Source: Microbacterium sp. SORGH_AS_0428 (GTDB taxonomy: Bacteria; Actinomycetota; Actinomycetes; Actinomycetales; Microbacteriaceae). From it: a stretch of 64,000 nt of DNA. The stretch lies in the NCBI RefSeq assembly GCF_031453615.1, contig NZ_JAVIZT010000001.1:1178001-1242000 (forward strand), read 5' to 3'. Below are positions 47,370-55,794 of this stretch, one piece after another (position 1 is the first letter of the stretch; each line of letters opens with the position of its first letter). The notes beneath the pieces are model-generated. The model made no database searches and was not told where the DNA came from. It saw nothing but the letters and a program-made list of their open reading frames with translations. The position numbers and the translations under genes were made by a program.

Positions 47370-48212
47370 ATGCCAACTCAGGACGAACAACAAGACTCTG
47401 GACGCAGAGTCCACAACGATTCGTCACAGACGGGCCGCGCACGCCGCATCCCTCGTGACGAGCTACGCCGTCGCGTCCTGGATGCGGCGGCCGATCTCCT
47501 CGCCGACGGCGCGGTGAGCGTGGGACTGCACCAGCTCAACATGGAGGAGCTCATCCGGCGCGTCGGTGTGCCGCGAAGCTCGGCGTTCGCGGCGTTCGGC
47601 GGCAAGGACCAACTGCTCTCCGCGCTCATGCTGCGCCTGCTCGAGCCACGCGGCCCCCATCCGATCGGCTACTCCGCCGCCACCGTTCAGATCGCGACGG
47701 CGGTGTTCGAGCAGTACTCGGACCATCTGGTCGGCGCGGACGGCGAGCCCGACCCCGTCGGCATCGAGCGGGTTCTGCAGGAGTCCGTGCGCCGGGCCAT
47801 CGGACAGAACGTGCTCGACACGATGGCCTCCACCGAGTGGAAGAACTACATGGCGCTCTCCGTCTCGGTCAGCTCGCTCCCCGTCGACCAGCAGGCGGAG
47901 GTGCGCCGTGCGCTCGCGGCGAGCGAGACCCGGTTCCTGGCGGAGATCGCGGACATCTATCAGCGAGTCCTCGCCCGCGTCGAGAGGGAGCCGGTTCCCG
48001 GCGTCACCTGGCTGCAGATCGCTGCGGCCGGAGCATCGCTCATCGAGGGCATGGCCAGCAAGCGTCTCGTCGGCATCGAGGGCATCGACGACGTGGTGCT
48101 GCGCGAGGGCATCGACGGCGAGGAGGTTCCCTGGGAGCTGCCGGCGCTGGCGTTCTGGTCGCTGCTGATGGGCCTGACCCGCGCGGTGGGAGAACCCCGT
48201 CATACGGCCTGA
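47370..48212 (+). CDS. TetR-like transcriptional regulator, long form
   Basis: A 280-residue protein. An extended basic N-terminus of about 25 residues precedes a helix-turn-helix (about 30-80: LRRRVLDAAADLLADGAVSVGLHQLNMEELIRRVGVPRSSAFAAFGG), and the remaining 200 residues are a larger than usual ligand domain. It is cooriented with the following two-component pair, 86 bases away. A role in the same regulation is inferred from position only. ATG at 47370 has TAGGAACG upstream. Confidence 0.82.
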   Translation: MPTQDEQQDSGRRVHNDSSQTGRARRIPRDELRRRVLDAAADLLADGAVSVGLHQLNMEELIRRVGVPRSSAFAAFGGKDQLLSALMLRLLEPRGPHPIGYSAATVQIATAVFEQYSDHLVGADGEPDPVGIERVLQESVRRAIGQNVLDTMASTEWKNYMALSVSVSSLPVDQQAEVRRALAASETRFLAEIADIYQRVLARVEREPVPGVTWLQIAAAGASLIEGMASKRLVGIEGIDDVVLREGIDGEEVPWELPALAFWSLLMGLTRAVGEPRHTA

Positions 48213-48298
48213 GCGCGAGCGGGCGAGCCGATAAGATACGGGGGCGCCCATCCCCCACCCTCAGCGCGCACACCCATCCTGTCTGCGAAGGAACACCT

Positions 48299-48940
48299 GT
48301 GGCGAGACTGCGCATCGCACTCGTCGAGGACCAGCCTCTCTACCGCGACATGCTCGTGGGCCTCCTGCGCGCCGTCCCCGATTTCGATCTCGTTGTCGCC
48401 GCCGGCTCCGCCGCGGAGACCGCAGACTTTCCCCGCGATCTCGATGTCGCACTGCTGGACATCACCCTTCCCGACGGCGACGGCATCGAGGTGGGCCGTC
48501 GGCTGCAGGAGCGCCAGAGCTCGCTGTCGATCGTGCTCCTGTCGGCCGTGGACCGCCTCAACACCCTGCTCGACGTGCCGGAAGAGCAGCGTCGCCGATG
48601 GAGCTACCTCTCCAAGACCTCCGCACTGTCGGCGCCGTCGCTGGTCTCCGCCCTCCGCGCCAGCGCGGGCGGACGCAGCGTGCTCGATCGCGAGCTCGTC
48701 GAGCGTCGCCGCGCGCGCCCGCGGGGTCGCCTCGCCGCCCTCAGCACACGTCAGTTCGAGGTGCTGACCCTGCTGGCCGAAGGACTGACGAACACCGCCA
48801 TCGCCCGCCGGCTCAATCTCGCCGACCGCTCCGTCGACAACCACGTCAACGCCGTGTACAGCGCCCTGGGACTCGGCGGGGATGCGGAGCGCAACCCGCG
48901 CGTGAGCGCCGTGCGCATCTTCCTCGAGGAGAGCGCGTGA
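48299..48940 (+). CDS. NarL/LuxR-type response regulator
   Basis: A 213-residue regulator. The receiver has acidic residues EDQ at 10-11, phospho-acceptor Asp 54 (LLDITLPDGDG) and the conserved Lys in YLSKTS. The LuxR helix-turn-helix (about 150-205: LSTRQFEVLTLLAEGLTNTAIARRLNLADRSVDNHVNAVYSALGL) follows. GTG at 48299 has AAGGA eight bases upstream. It overlaps the kinase gene by four bases. Confidence 0.92.
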   Translation: MARLRIALVEDQPLYRDMLVGLLRAVPDFDLVVAAGSAAETADFPRDLDVALLDITLPDGDGIEVGRRLQERQSSLSIVLLSAVDRLNTLLDVPEEQRRRWSYLSKTSALSAPSLVSALRASAGGRSVLDRELVERRRARPRGRLAALSTRQFEVLTLLAEGLTNTAIARRLNLADRSVDNHVNAVYSALGLGGDAERNPRVSAVRIFLEESA

Positions 48941-50049
48941 GCGCAGATCCGCCGAGCGACATCGCTCTTGTGGATCGGGCCGCCGATCAGCGGCAGTTCT
49001 CCTTCGTCGCCCTGACCCTGGGCGGCACTCTTTCGCTGGCCATCAGCGCCCAGGCCGTGCTCCTGCTCGGGATCAATTCCGTGTCTCTGCGCGGCACCGA
49101 TGCATCGCCGTTCATCGATCTCGTCATCCGCGTGACGATCAACCTCTGCGGCGTGGCGATCGCGACGCTCCTCGCAGCCCGTGCCCGCCTCATCCTGCGT
49201 ACCGGGATCGTCCGCGTCGCGGTGCTGCTCTGGTGCGCCGGCGCCGCTGCCGCGTGCCGCGCCGCGGCGCAGATCCTCGTCGGGATCTATCCGTCCCCGG
49301 CGCTCGCGCTCGCGGATGCGGCCATCGCGACACTGCTCCTGTCGGGCACGTTCGTGTTCGCCCTGCAGAGCGTCGGCTCTCGCCGGCGCGCGCGCGAGTC
49401 CGAGCGGGCCCGGCTCGCGCAGGCCGCGCAGGCGACGGCGGCGTTGGCCGCGCTGCAGGATGAGGAGCTCCACGTGCGACGGGAGGTCGCGGACACTCTC
49501 CACGGCACGCTGCAGGGACGCGTCGTCATGCTGCAGGCCGACCTGCGCGATGTGGCCTCCGGGCTCGACGGCCTCCAGCGCCAACGGATCGACCGGATCC
49601 GCGAGGAACTGGACGCGCTGCGGGAGAACGAGCTGCGGGCCGTGAGCGCAACCCTCTACCCCGAGGGCATCGATCGAGGTGTGGTCGCCGCTCTCCGGGC
49701 GTTGGTCTCCCGCATCCCGGCCGCGATCGACGCATCCCTCGCCGTCGTCCCTTCGGGAGCCCAGCCCGAGCTCGACCTCGGGCGTCGCCTCGCACTCGTG
49801 CGTGTCGCCGAGGAGGGGGTCTCGAACGCCCTCCGGCACGGGCTCGCCGCACGGATCGACATCGTGCTGCACGTCGGCTTCGACGACGTGACGCTCAGCG
49901 TGCGCGACGACGGCGTCGGGGTGGACCCGACCGCCGCTCTGAGCGGGCTGCGCCGTCTGACCGACCGGGTGGAGGGCCTGGGAGGACGCCTCGCGCTGAC
50001 AGCGACGGAGCCCGGAGCCGAACTCGTCGCTCGCGTGCCGCGCCGCTGA
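48937..50049 (+). CDS. NarL-partner sensor histidine kinase
   Basis: A 370-residue membrane kinase. Four or so helices lie between residues 20 and 145, with very short loops, so it may sense a membrane signal. The HisKA_3 dimerisation segment has phospho-acceptor His 189 (REVADTLHGTLQGRV), and the HATPase has GVSNALRHGLAARI (N box) and VRDDGVGVDP (G1). GTG at 48937 overlaps the regulator's stop as GTGA. It ends six bases from the convergent glmM stop. Confidence 0.91.
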   Translation: MSADPPSDIALVDRAADQRQFSFVALTLGGTLSLAISAQAVLLLGINSVSLRGTDASPFIDLVIRVTINLCGVAIATLLAARARLILRTGIVRVAVLLWCAGAAAACRAAAQILVGIYPSPALALADAAIATLLLSGTFVFALQSVGSRRRARESERARLAQAAQATAALAALQDEELHVRREVADTLHGTLQGRVVMLQADLRDVASGLDGLQRQRIDRIREELDALRENELRAVSATLYPEGIDRGVVAALRALVSRIPAAIDASLAVVPSGAQPELDLGRRLALVRVAEEGVSNALRHGLAARIDIVLHVGFDDVTLSVRDDGVGVDPTAALSGLRRLTDRVEGLGGRLALTATEPGAELVARVPRR

Positions 50050-50055
50050 GACGCG

Positions 50056-51411
50056 TCAGAGTGCGAGACGCTCGCGCACGACGCCTGCCAGCCGCTCCGC
50101 GATCTGCTGGGCCTGGTCGGCGTCCTCCGCCTCGACCATGACGCGCACGAGCTGCTCGGTGCCCGACGCGCGCAGGAGCACGCGTCCACTCGATCCGAGC
50201 TCGGCCTCCGCCGCGGCGACGGCCTCGGCGACGCCGGAATCGGCGACGCGTGTGCGGTCGACGTCCTTGACGTTGATGAGCACCTGCGGGAAGACGGTCA
50301 TGACCGAGGCGAGCTCGGCCAGCGAGCGTCCCTGGCGCGCCATCTCGGACATCAGGTGGAGGCCGGTCAGCAGGCCGTCGCCGGTCGTCGCGAAATCGCT
50401 CATGATCACGTGGCCCGACTGCTCACCGCCCAACGCGTATCCGCCGGAGTTCATCTCCTCCAGCACGTAACGGTCTCCCACGGCCGTCTGCAGCACGCGG
50501 ATGCCGTTGGCGGCCATCGCACGGTGGAGTCCGAGGTTGCTCATCACGGTGGCGACGAGGGTGTCGTCGCGCAGGACGCCGCGATCACGCATCGACACGG
50601 CCAGGATCGCCATGATCTGATCACCGTCGATCACGCGACCCGCCGCATCCACGGCGAGGCAACGGTCGGCGTCGCCGTCGTGCGCGATGCCGAGGTCGGC
50701 ACCCACCCGCAGAACCTCTGCCGCCAGATGATCGAGGTGCGTCGAGCCGACGCCGTCGTTGATGTTGAGCCCGTCGGGATCGGCGCCGATCACGGTGACG
50801 CGTGCGCCGGCATCGCGGAACGTCTCGGGAGAGACGCCGGCGGCCGCACCGTGGGCGCAGTCGAGAACCACGTGCAGCCCGTCCAAACGGTGCGGCAGCG
50901 ACTGCAGCAGGTGGACGACGTAGCGGTCCTCGGCGTCGGCGAAGCGACGGATGCGGCCCACCGCGGCACCCGTGGGCTGGAGCTTGGGACCCGCGAGCGC
51001 GAACTCGATGCGCTGCTCGACGGCATCGGGCAGCTTCACGCCGCCGCGCGCGAAGATCTTGATCCCGTTGTCGGGAGCGGGGTTGTGCGACGCCGAGACC
51101 ATCACGCCGAAGTCGGCGTCGATGTCGCCGATGAGGAACGCGGCCGCCGGCGTGGGGAGCACACCGGCGTCCAGGACGTCGACTCCCGAGGAGGCGAGGC
51201 CTGCAGCCACGGCCGCGGCGAGGAACTCTCCCGAGATCCGCGGGTCGCGGGCGACGACCGCTGTGGGCCGCTTCCCGGCCGCACGTCGGGCTTCCGCAGA
51301 ACGGCCCTGGCCCAGGACGACAGCGGTCGCCTGGGCCAGGGAAAGCGCCAGATCGGCAGTGAGGGGGCCGTTCGCCAGCCCCCGCACGCCGTCCGTACCG
51401 AACAACGCCAT
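50056..51411 (-). CDS. glmM: Phosphoglucosamine mutase
   Basis: A 451-residue enzyme that converts glucosamine 6-phosphate to 1-phosphate, the step after GlmS. It has [12 protein letters not shown] at the N-terminus, the phosphoserine loop [14 protein letters not shown], the magnesium loop DGDADRC, and GEQSGH. Only eight bases separate it from rpsI, so it belongs to the rplM-rpsI transcript. Confidence 0.98.
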   Translation of the reverse strand: MALFGTDGVRGLANGPLTADLALSLAQATAVVLGQGRSAEARRAAGKRPTAVVARDPRISGEFLAAAVAAGLASSGVDVLDAGVLPTPAAAFLIGDIDADFGVMVSASHNPAPDNGIKIFARGGVKLPDAVEQRIEFALAGPKLQPTGAAVGRIRRFADAEDRYVVHLLQSLPHRLDGLHVVLDCAHGAAAGVSPETFRDAGARVTVIGADPDGLNINDGVGSTHLDHLAAEVLRVGADLGIAHDGDADRCLAVDAAGRVIDGDQIMAILAVSMRDRGVLRDDTLVATVMSNLGLHRAMAANGIRVLQTAVGDRYVLEEMNSGGYALGGEQSGHVIMSDFATTGDGLLTGLHLMSEMARQGRSLAELASVMTVFPQVLINVKDVDRTRVADSGVAEAVAAAEAELGSSGRVLLRASGTEQLVRVMVEAEDADQAQQIAERLAGVVRERLAL

Positions 51412-51419
51412 TCGGCGTG

Positions 51420-51893
51420 TCAGCGCTTCGAGTACTGAGGAGCCTTGCGGGCCTTCTTGAGACCAGCCTTCTTGCGCTCCTTCACACGAGCGTCGCGCGA
51501 GAGGAAGCCGGCCTTCTTGAGGGTCGGGCGGTTGTTCTCCTCGTCGATGCCGTTGAGCGAGCGGGCGATGCCCAGACGCAGCGCACCGGCCTGACCCGAG
51601 GGGCCACCACCGTGGATGCGGGCGATCACGTCGTACGCGTCGGTGAGGTTGAGGATCGTGAAGGGGTCGGTCACGAGCTGCTGGTGCAGCTTGTTCGGGA
51701 AGTAGTCCTCGAACGTGCGGCCGTTGATCGTGATCTTGCCGGTGCCGGGCACGATGCGCACGCGGGCGATGGCCTGCTTGCGACGACCGACGGCGGCGCC
51801 GGGGACGGAGAGCACGGGACGCTCCACAGCCGCAGCCTCGAGGTCGGCCGGGGTCTCGGTCGAGTAGTTGGTGGTTTCTTCGATGTTCGCCAC
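51420..51893 (-). CDS. rpsI: 30S ribosomal protein S9
   Basis: A 157-residue S9 with the usual actinobacterial acidic N-terminal extension (about 25 residues), [21 protein letters not shown], and the C-terminal tail ending YSKR, which reaches the P-site tRNA. It lies 26 bases after rplM. Confidence 0.99.
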   Translation of the reverse strand: MANIEETTNYSTETPADLEAAAVERPVLSVPGAAVGRRKQAIARVRIVPGTGKITINGRTFEDYFPNKLHQQLVTDPFTILNLTDAYDVIARIHGGGPSGQAGALRLGIARSLNGIDEENNRPTLKKAGFLSRDARVKERKKAGLKKARKAPQYSKR

Positions 51894-51919
51894 GAGAGTG
51901 TCCTTAGTCTGAGCGGCGC

Positions 51920-52366
51920 TTACTGGGCGACCTGGTCGAAGGCGTAAGCCGTGGGCTGCTGCGCGGCGTGCGGGTGCTCCGCACCGCGGTAGACCTTCAG
52001 CTTCGAGAGCTGCTGGCGACCCAGGCTGTTCTTGGGGAGCATGCCGCGAACGGCCTTCTCCACGGCGCGGACGGGGTTCTTCTCGAGCAGCTCCGAGTAG
52101 GTGACGGACTTGAGGCCGCCCGGGTAACCGGAGTGGCGGTAGGCCTTCTTCTGCTCGAGCTTCTGCCCGGTGAGGGCCACCTTGTCGGCGTTGATGACGA
52201 TGACGAAGTCACCGGTGTCGACGTGGTTGGCGAAGGTGGGCTTGTGCTTGCCGCGGAGAAGGGTGGCCGCGTGCGAGGCGAGGCGTCCGAGGACGACGTC
52301 GGTCGCGTCGATGACCAGCCACTCGCGCTGGATCTCGCCAGCCTTGGGGGTGAAAGTGCGCGTCAC
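51920..52366 (-). CDS. rplM: 50S ribosomal protein L13
   Basis: A 148-residue L13 ([53 protein letters not shown]). It starts at GTG 52366 with GAAAG upstream and heads the rplM-rpsI-glmM operon. Confidence 0.99.
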   Translation of the reverse strand: MTRTFTPKAGEIQREWLVIDATDVVLGRLASHAATLLRGKHKPTFANHVDTGDFVIVINADKVALTGQKLEQKKAYRHSGYPGGLKSVTYSELLEKNPVRAVEKAVRGMLPKNSLGRQQLSKLKVYRGAEHPHAAQQPTAYAFDQVAQ

Positions 52367-52556
52367 GTTAGTGCTGCTTTCTTGATCGAACGGAGAGGTT
52401 CGTGAATCCCGCTCCGGGGTGCTTCTGGGAAGAAGACGCCAGTGGAGGGCTCACGTTCGTGGTACCGATCAGCAGGGATGCGGCACCAAACTAGAAGCTT
52501 AGCACGCCGAGGCCCCCCCACCCCACATCCGGCCGCGTCCACCCGCACCTCAGCAA
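52367..52556 (-). promoter_or_regulatory. Leader and promoter region of rplM-rpsI
   Basis: A -10 candidate TAGTTT (minus strand, 52488-52493) would give an untranslated leader of roughly 115 bases before rplM. L13 operons of several bacteria have regulatory leaders, but I cannot identify a known structure here. Confidence 0.35.
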
Positions 52557-52573
52557 TGCACAGAACTTGTGCA
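52557..52573. promoter_or_regulatory. Candidate ArsR-family operator
   Basis: TGCACAGAACTTGTGCA is a perfect 6-bp inverted repeat with a 5-base centre. It overlaps the -35-like TTGTGC (52567-52572) of the ArsR-type gene, whose -10 is TAGAGT (52591-52596), so autoregulation is likely. Confidence 0.6.
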
Positions 52574-52602
52574 AAGAATCTATGCATGTTTAGAGTCGAG
52601 GC

Positions 52603-53181
52603 ATGGACGAGCCCCGCCCCGACAGCACCATCCGCCTCGACAGCCGCGCTGTGCGCGCACTCGCCCACCCGTTGCGCTCGCGCATCCTGAGCCGCCTGCG
52701 CACCCACGGACCCGCCACCGCGACCGAGCTCGCGAGCGCGCTCGGCACCAATACGGGAGCGACGAGCTACCACCTGCGCGCCCTCGCAGATGTGGGACTG
52801 GTGACCGACACGGGAGAGGGCGAGGGACGCCGCCGCGAGTGGCGCGCGGCGAGCGAGCGCCACTCCTGGGTCGACTCCGACTTCGCCGGCGACGAGGACG
52901 CCCGGACCGCGCTGGCATGGCTGAGCCGTGACTACGTGCGTCAGTTCGCGGTGGGAGCCGAGCGCTGGCTGGATGCGGCCGAGCACTGGCCCGCGGAGTG
53001 GGTCGACGTGCTGGGGCTGTCCGACGGCTTGATGACCGTGACGCCCGAGCAGACCGCCGCCTTCTCCGCTGAGCTGGCGGAGCTCATGGCGCGCTATCGC
53101 GATGCGGGCGCGGCCGATCCGCGGGCTCGCCGCATCCACGTCAGCTCGTTCGCCACGCCCCTCGACCTGGACGACGCATGA
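52603..53181 (+). CDS. ArsR-family winged-helix regulator
   Basis: A 192-residue regulator. The winged helix at about 10-85 (LDSRAVRALAHPLRSRILSRLRTHGPATATELASALGTNTGATSYHLRALADVGLV) is followed by a C-terminal half without the metal-binding CxC of ArsR/SmtB, so it probably responds to something other than arsenite. ATG at 52603 is six bases after its -10, a leaderless start. It overlaps the following transporter gene by four bases, so it likely controls that exporter. Confidence 0.91.
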   Translation: MDEPRPDSTIRLDSRAVRALAHPLRSRILSRLRTHGPATATELASALGTNTGATSYHLRALADVGLVTDTGEGEGRRREWRAASERHSWVDSDFAGDEDARTALAWLSRDYVRQFAVGAERWLDAAEHWPAEWVDVLGLSDGLMTVTPEQTAAFSAELAELMARYRDAGAADPRARRIHVSSFATPLDLDDA

Positions 53182-54410
53182 TCGACGCCGCCGGCGCCCA
53201 GCGCCGGTTGCTGTGGCTGACGGCGCTGCGCTGGCTGCCGGTCGGAGTCACCTTCGGACTCACCGCGCTGCTTCCGCTGGAGCGCGGTCTCAGCCTCGTC
53301 GAGGTCGGCGCGATCCTGTCGCTGCAAGGGATCGTCGCTCTCGTGCTCGAGCTGCCGACCGGTGGGCTCGCCGACACGCTGGGGCGCCGACCGGTTCTGC
53401 TGATCGCGGCTCTGATCGGCCTGGCGTCCACCGTGCTGTTCGTGCTCGCGCAGGATGTGGCGGGCTTCGCCGTCGCGATGCTCCTGCAGGGGGTGTTCCG
53501 CACGCTCGACTCCGGCCCGCTCGAGGCCTGGTACGTCGACGCGGCGCACACCGCAGACCCCGCCGCCCCCGTGGAGCAGGGCCTCGCCCGCGCCGCCACG
53601 GTGCTCGGTGTCTCGATCGCGGCGGGGGCGCTCGGCGGCGGACTGCTCGTGGCGTGGGGACCGCTTCCCGGCACGTCGGCGCTCGTCCTGCCGTTCCTGG
53701 TGAGCCTCGCACTGTCCGCCGTGAGCGTCGTCGTGACGGCGGTCCTCGTGGTCGAGCCGCCGCGCCGGCGCCGACGGATGCGCGAGGCGGCCGCCGGGTC
53801 GTCGGGACTGCGCGGGGCGCTGCGCCTGATCCGCCGCTCTCCGATCCTGCGGGCGCTGCTGGCGGTGGAGGTCTTCTGGGCCGTCGCCATGGTCGCGTTC
53901 GAGACCCTCACCCCGGTGCGACTGGCGGAACTCGCCGGCGGCGAGGATGCGGCGGGCGCCCTGTTCGGGCCCGCATCCGCCGCCGCCTGGGGGCTCTTCG
54001 CGCTCGGCTCGCTTCTGGCGGGGCGCGCAGCCAGACGGTGGGGCGTGGCGGTCACCGCGGCACTGGCCCGCATCCTGAACGGGGCGTTCGTGGTCGTCAT
54101 GGGCGTCGTCGCGGGGCCCGTGGGCCTGCTCGCCGCGTACGGCGCCTCGTACCTGTCGCACGGAGCCGCGAGCCCCATGCACAACACGCTGCTGCACCGC
54201 CAGGCGGACGCGAGCACGCGCGCGAGCGTCCTCTCCGCCAACGCGATGGTCTCCGGCGGCGTCTACAGCGCGGGCCTGCTCGCCTTGACCGTCCTGGCCG
54301 AACACACCGGTACCGGCATCGCCTTCGCCGCCGCGGGCGCCTTCAGCGTGTTCGGTGCGCTGTGCTACCTCCCCGCCTGGCGCGCCGAACGCGCTGCCGA
54401 CCGGCCGTGA
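53178..54410 (+). CDS. MFS transporter paired with the ArsR regulator
   Basis: A 410-residue, 12-helix major facilitator. Motif A reads LPTGGLADTLGRRPVLLIA between helices 2 and 3. The closest look is to actinobacterial exporters in two-gene operons with ArsR-like regulators; substrate unknown. ATG overlaps the regulator stop (ATGA). Confidence 0.9.
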   Translation: MIDAAGAQRRLLWLTALRWLPVGVTFGLTALLPLERGLSLVEVGAILSLQGIVALVLELPTGGLADTLGRRPVLLIAALIGLASTVLFVLAQDVAGFAVAMLLQGVFRTLDSGPLEAWYVDAAHTADPAAPVEQGLARAATVLGVSIAAGALGGGLLVAWGPLPGTSALVLPFLVSLALSAVSVVVTAVLVVEPPRRRRRMREAAAGSSGLRGALRLIRRSPILRALLAVEVFWAVAMVAFETLTPVRLAELAGGEDAAGALFGPASAAAWGLFALGSLLAGRAARRWGVAVTAALARILNGAFVVVMGVVAGPVGLLAAYGASYLSHGAASPMHNTLLHRQADASTRASVLSANAMVSGGVYSAGLLALTVLAEHTGTGIAFAAAGAFSVFGALCYLPAWRAERAADRP

Positions 54411-54483
54411 GATCCGTGGACTGCCCGTCCACAGATCGCCTCGCGACGCGGCCGGGCGCCCGGAGATTCCGTAACGTAAGGCC

Positions 54484-55794
54484 GTGATGCCCGACGCCGT
54501 CGCCCCCGTCCGCGCGTTGCGCAGCGTCCCCTTCCTCGCCGCCGTCAACCTCGCCGCTCTCGGAGCGTTGACCGCGCCCGCTGTCGTGGGGCTCCCGGTG
54601 CGGGTGGCGGCCCTCGTCCCCACCGCCGACCGCGCGGGCACACTCGCGGTGATCATCGCCGCCGGCGCCCTCGCCGCGATCGTGGCCAACCCGCTCGTCG
54701 GGTTCCTCTCGGACCGCACGCGCGCCGGGTGGGGCCGGCGCCGCCCGTGGATGCTGGCGGGTGCGCTCACCGGACCGCTGGCGGCCTGGTGGCTCCTGAG
54801 CGCGAACGACCTGTTCACCCTGGTGCTCGCGTGGGTCGGTATGCAGGTCTGCTACAACGCGGTGCTGGCCACCGCGGCCGCCCAGCTCGCCGACACGGTC
54901 GAGGAGAGATGGCGCGCGGGGGCCTCAGGGATCTTCGCGGCGGCCGCCTTCCTCGGCACCCTCCCGCCGCTCGTGATCGCGGCGACCCTCCCGACCCAGC
55001 TGGTGCTCGCCTCGGCGATCATGCCCGCCGCGGCGGTGGTCGCGGTCGTCCTGTGTGTCCTGTTCGTCCCGGACTCCGCCGCCGTGGCCGCCCCGGAGCG
55101 GTCGCCCTCCCCGCAGGCTTCTCGCTTCGCCCTCGCCCCCGGCTTCGCCCTCGTGTGGGTTCAGCGGCTCCTGCTGCAATCGGCGTTCTCATTGACCACC
55201 GCCTTCACCCTGTACTTCGTGATGGATCGCATGCTGCGCGATCAGGCCTCCGCCACGAGCATCACCTCACTGTCCACCGTGCTCGGCGGCGGCGCCATCG
55301 TCGTCGCCGCCGTCACGATGGGGCTGCTCGCGGGTCGCCGCGGCGACTACCGGCCGTTCCTGGCGGCCGCCATCGTCGGCCTCATCGCGGCCTCCCTCCT
55401 GCGCGCGTTCGCTGCGGAGCCCGTCCAGCTGTGGACCAGTGCGCTCGTGGGCGGGCTCGCCATGGGCACCTTCTTCGCCGTCGACTTCGCCCTCGCCCTG
55501 CGCACGATCCCGGCCGAACGCACGGGCGCCTACCTCGGGATCCTCAACGCGACCGAGACCATTCCCCAGGTCGTCGGCCCCTTGGCCGCCGCGGCGCTTC
55601 TCGCCGCGGGGAGCGACCCGCTCGGCGGGCGCGGCGGCAACTACGTCGCGCTGTACGTCACAGCCGCCGTGGTGGCGCTGCTCGCACTGGTGCTGCTGCG
55701 CTTCGTCGCGTCCTACGCCCGCCGCCCTGTCAGCGCTCCTGCCCCCGAAGATCCAGCGCTGCGAGCGCACGAAGGGCATCGGCGCGCGAGCTGA
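54484..55794 (+). CDS. MFS transporter (GPH/SLC45-like)
   Basis: A 436-residue, 12-helix major facilitator with LVGFLSDRTRAGWGRRRPWMLAG after helix 2, the extended motif of sugar:cation symporters and SLC45-like carriers. It may import a sugar or glycoside; this is inferred from that motif only. GTG at 54484 lies six bases after TAACGT (54472-54477), so it is independently transcribed and leaderless; an ATG directly follows. Its last 65 bases overlap the convergent LuxR-type gene. Confidence 0.88.
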   Translation: MMPDAVAPVRALRSVPFLAAVNLAALGALTAPAVVGLPVRVAALVPTADRAGTLAVIIAAGALAAIVANPLVGFLSDRTRAGWGRRRPWMLAGALTGPLAAWWLLSANDLFTLVLAWVGMQVCYNAVLATAAAQLADTVEERWRAGASGIFAAAAFLGTLPPLVIAATLPTQLVLASAIMPAAAVVAVVLCVLFVPDSAAVAAPERSPSPQASRFALAPGFALVWVQRLLLQSAFSLTTAFTLYFVMDRMLRDQASATSITSLSTVLGGGAIVVAAVTMGLLAGRRGDYRPFLAAAIVGLIAASLLRAFAAEPVQLWTSALVGGLAMGTFFAVDFALALRTIPAERTGAYLGILNATETIPQVVGPLAAAALLAAGSDPLGGRGGNYVALYVTAAVVALLALVLLRFVASYARRPVSAPAPEDPALRAHEGHRRAS

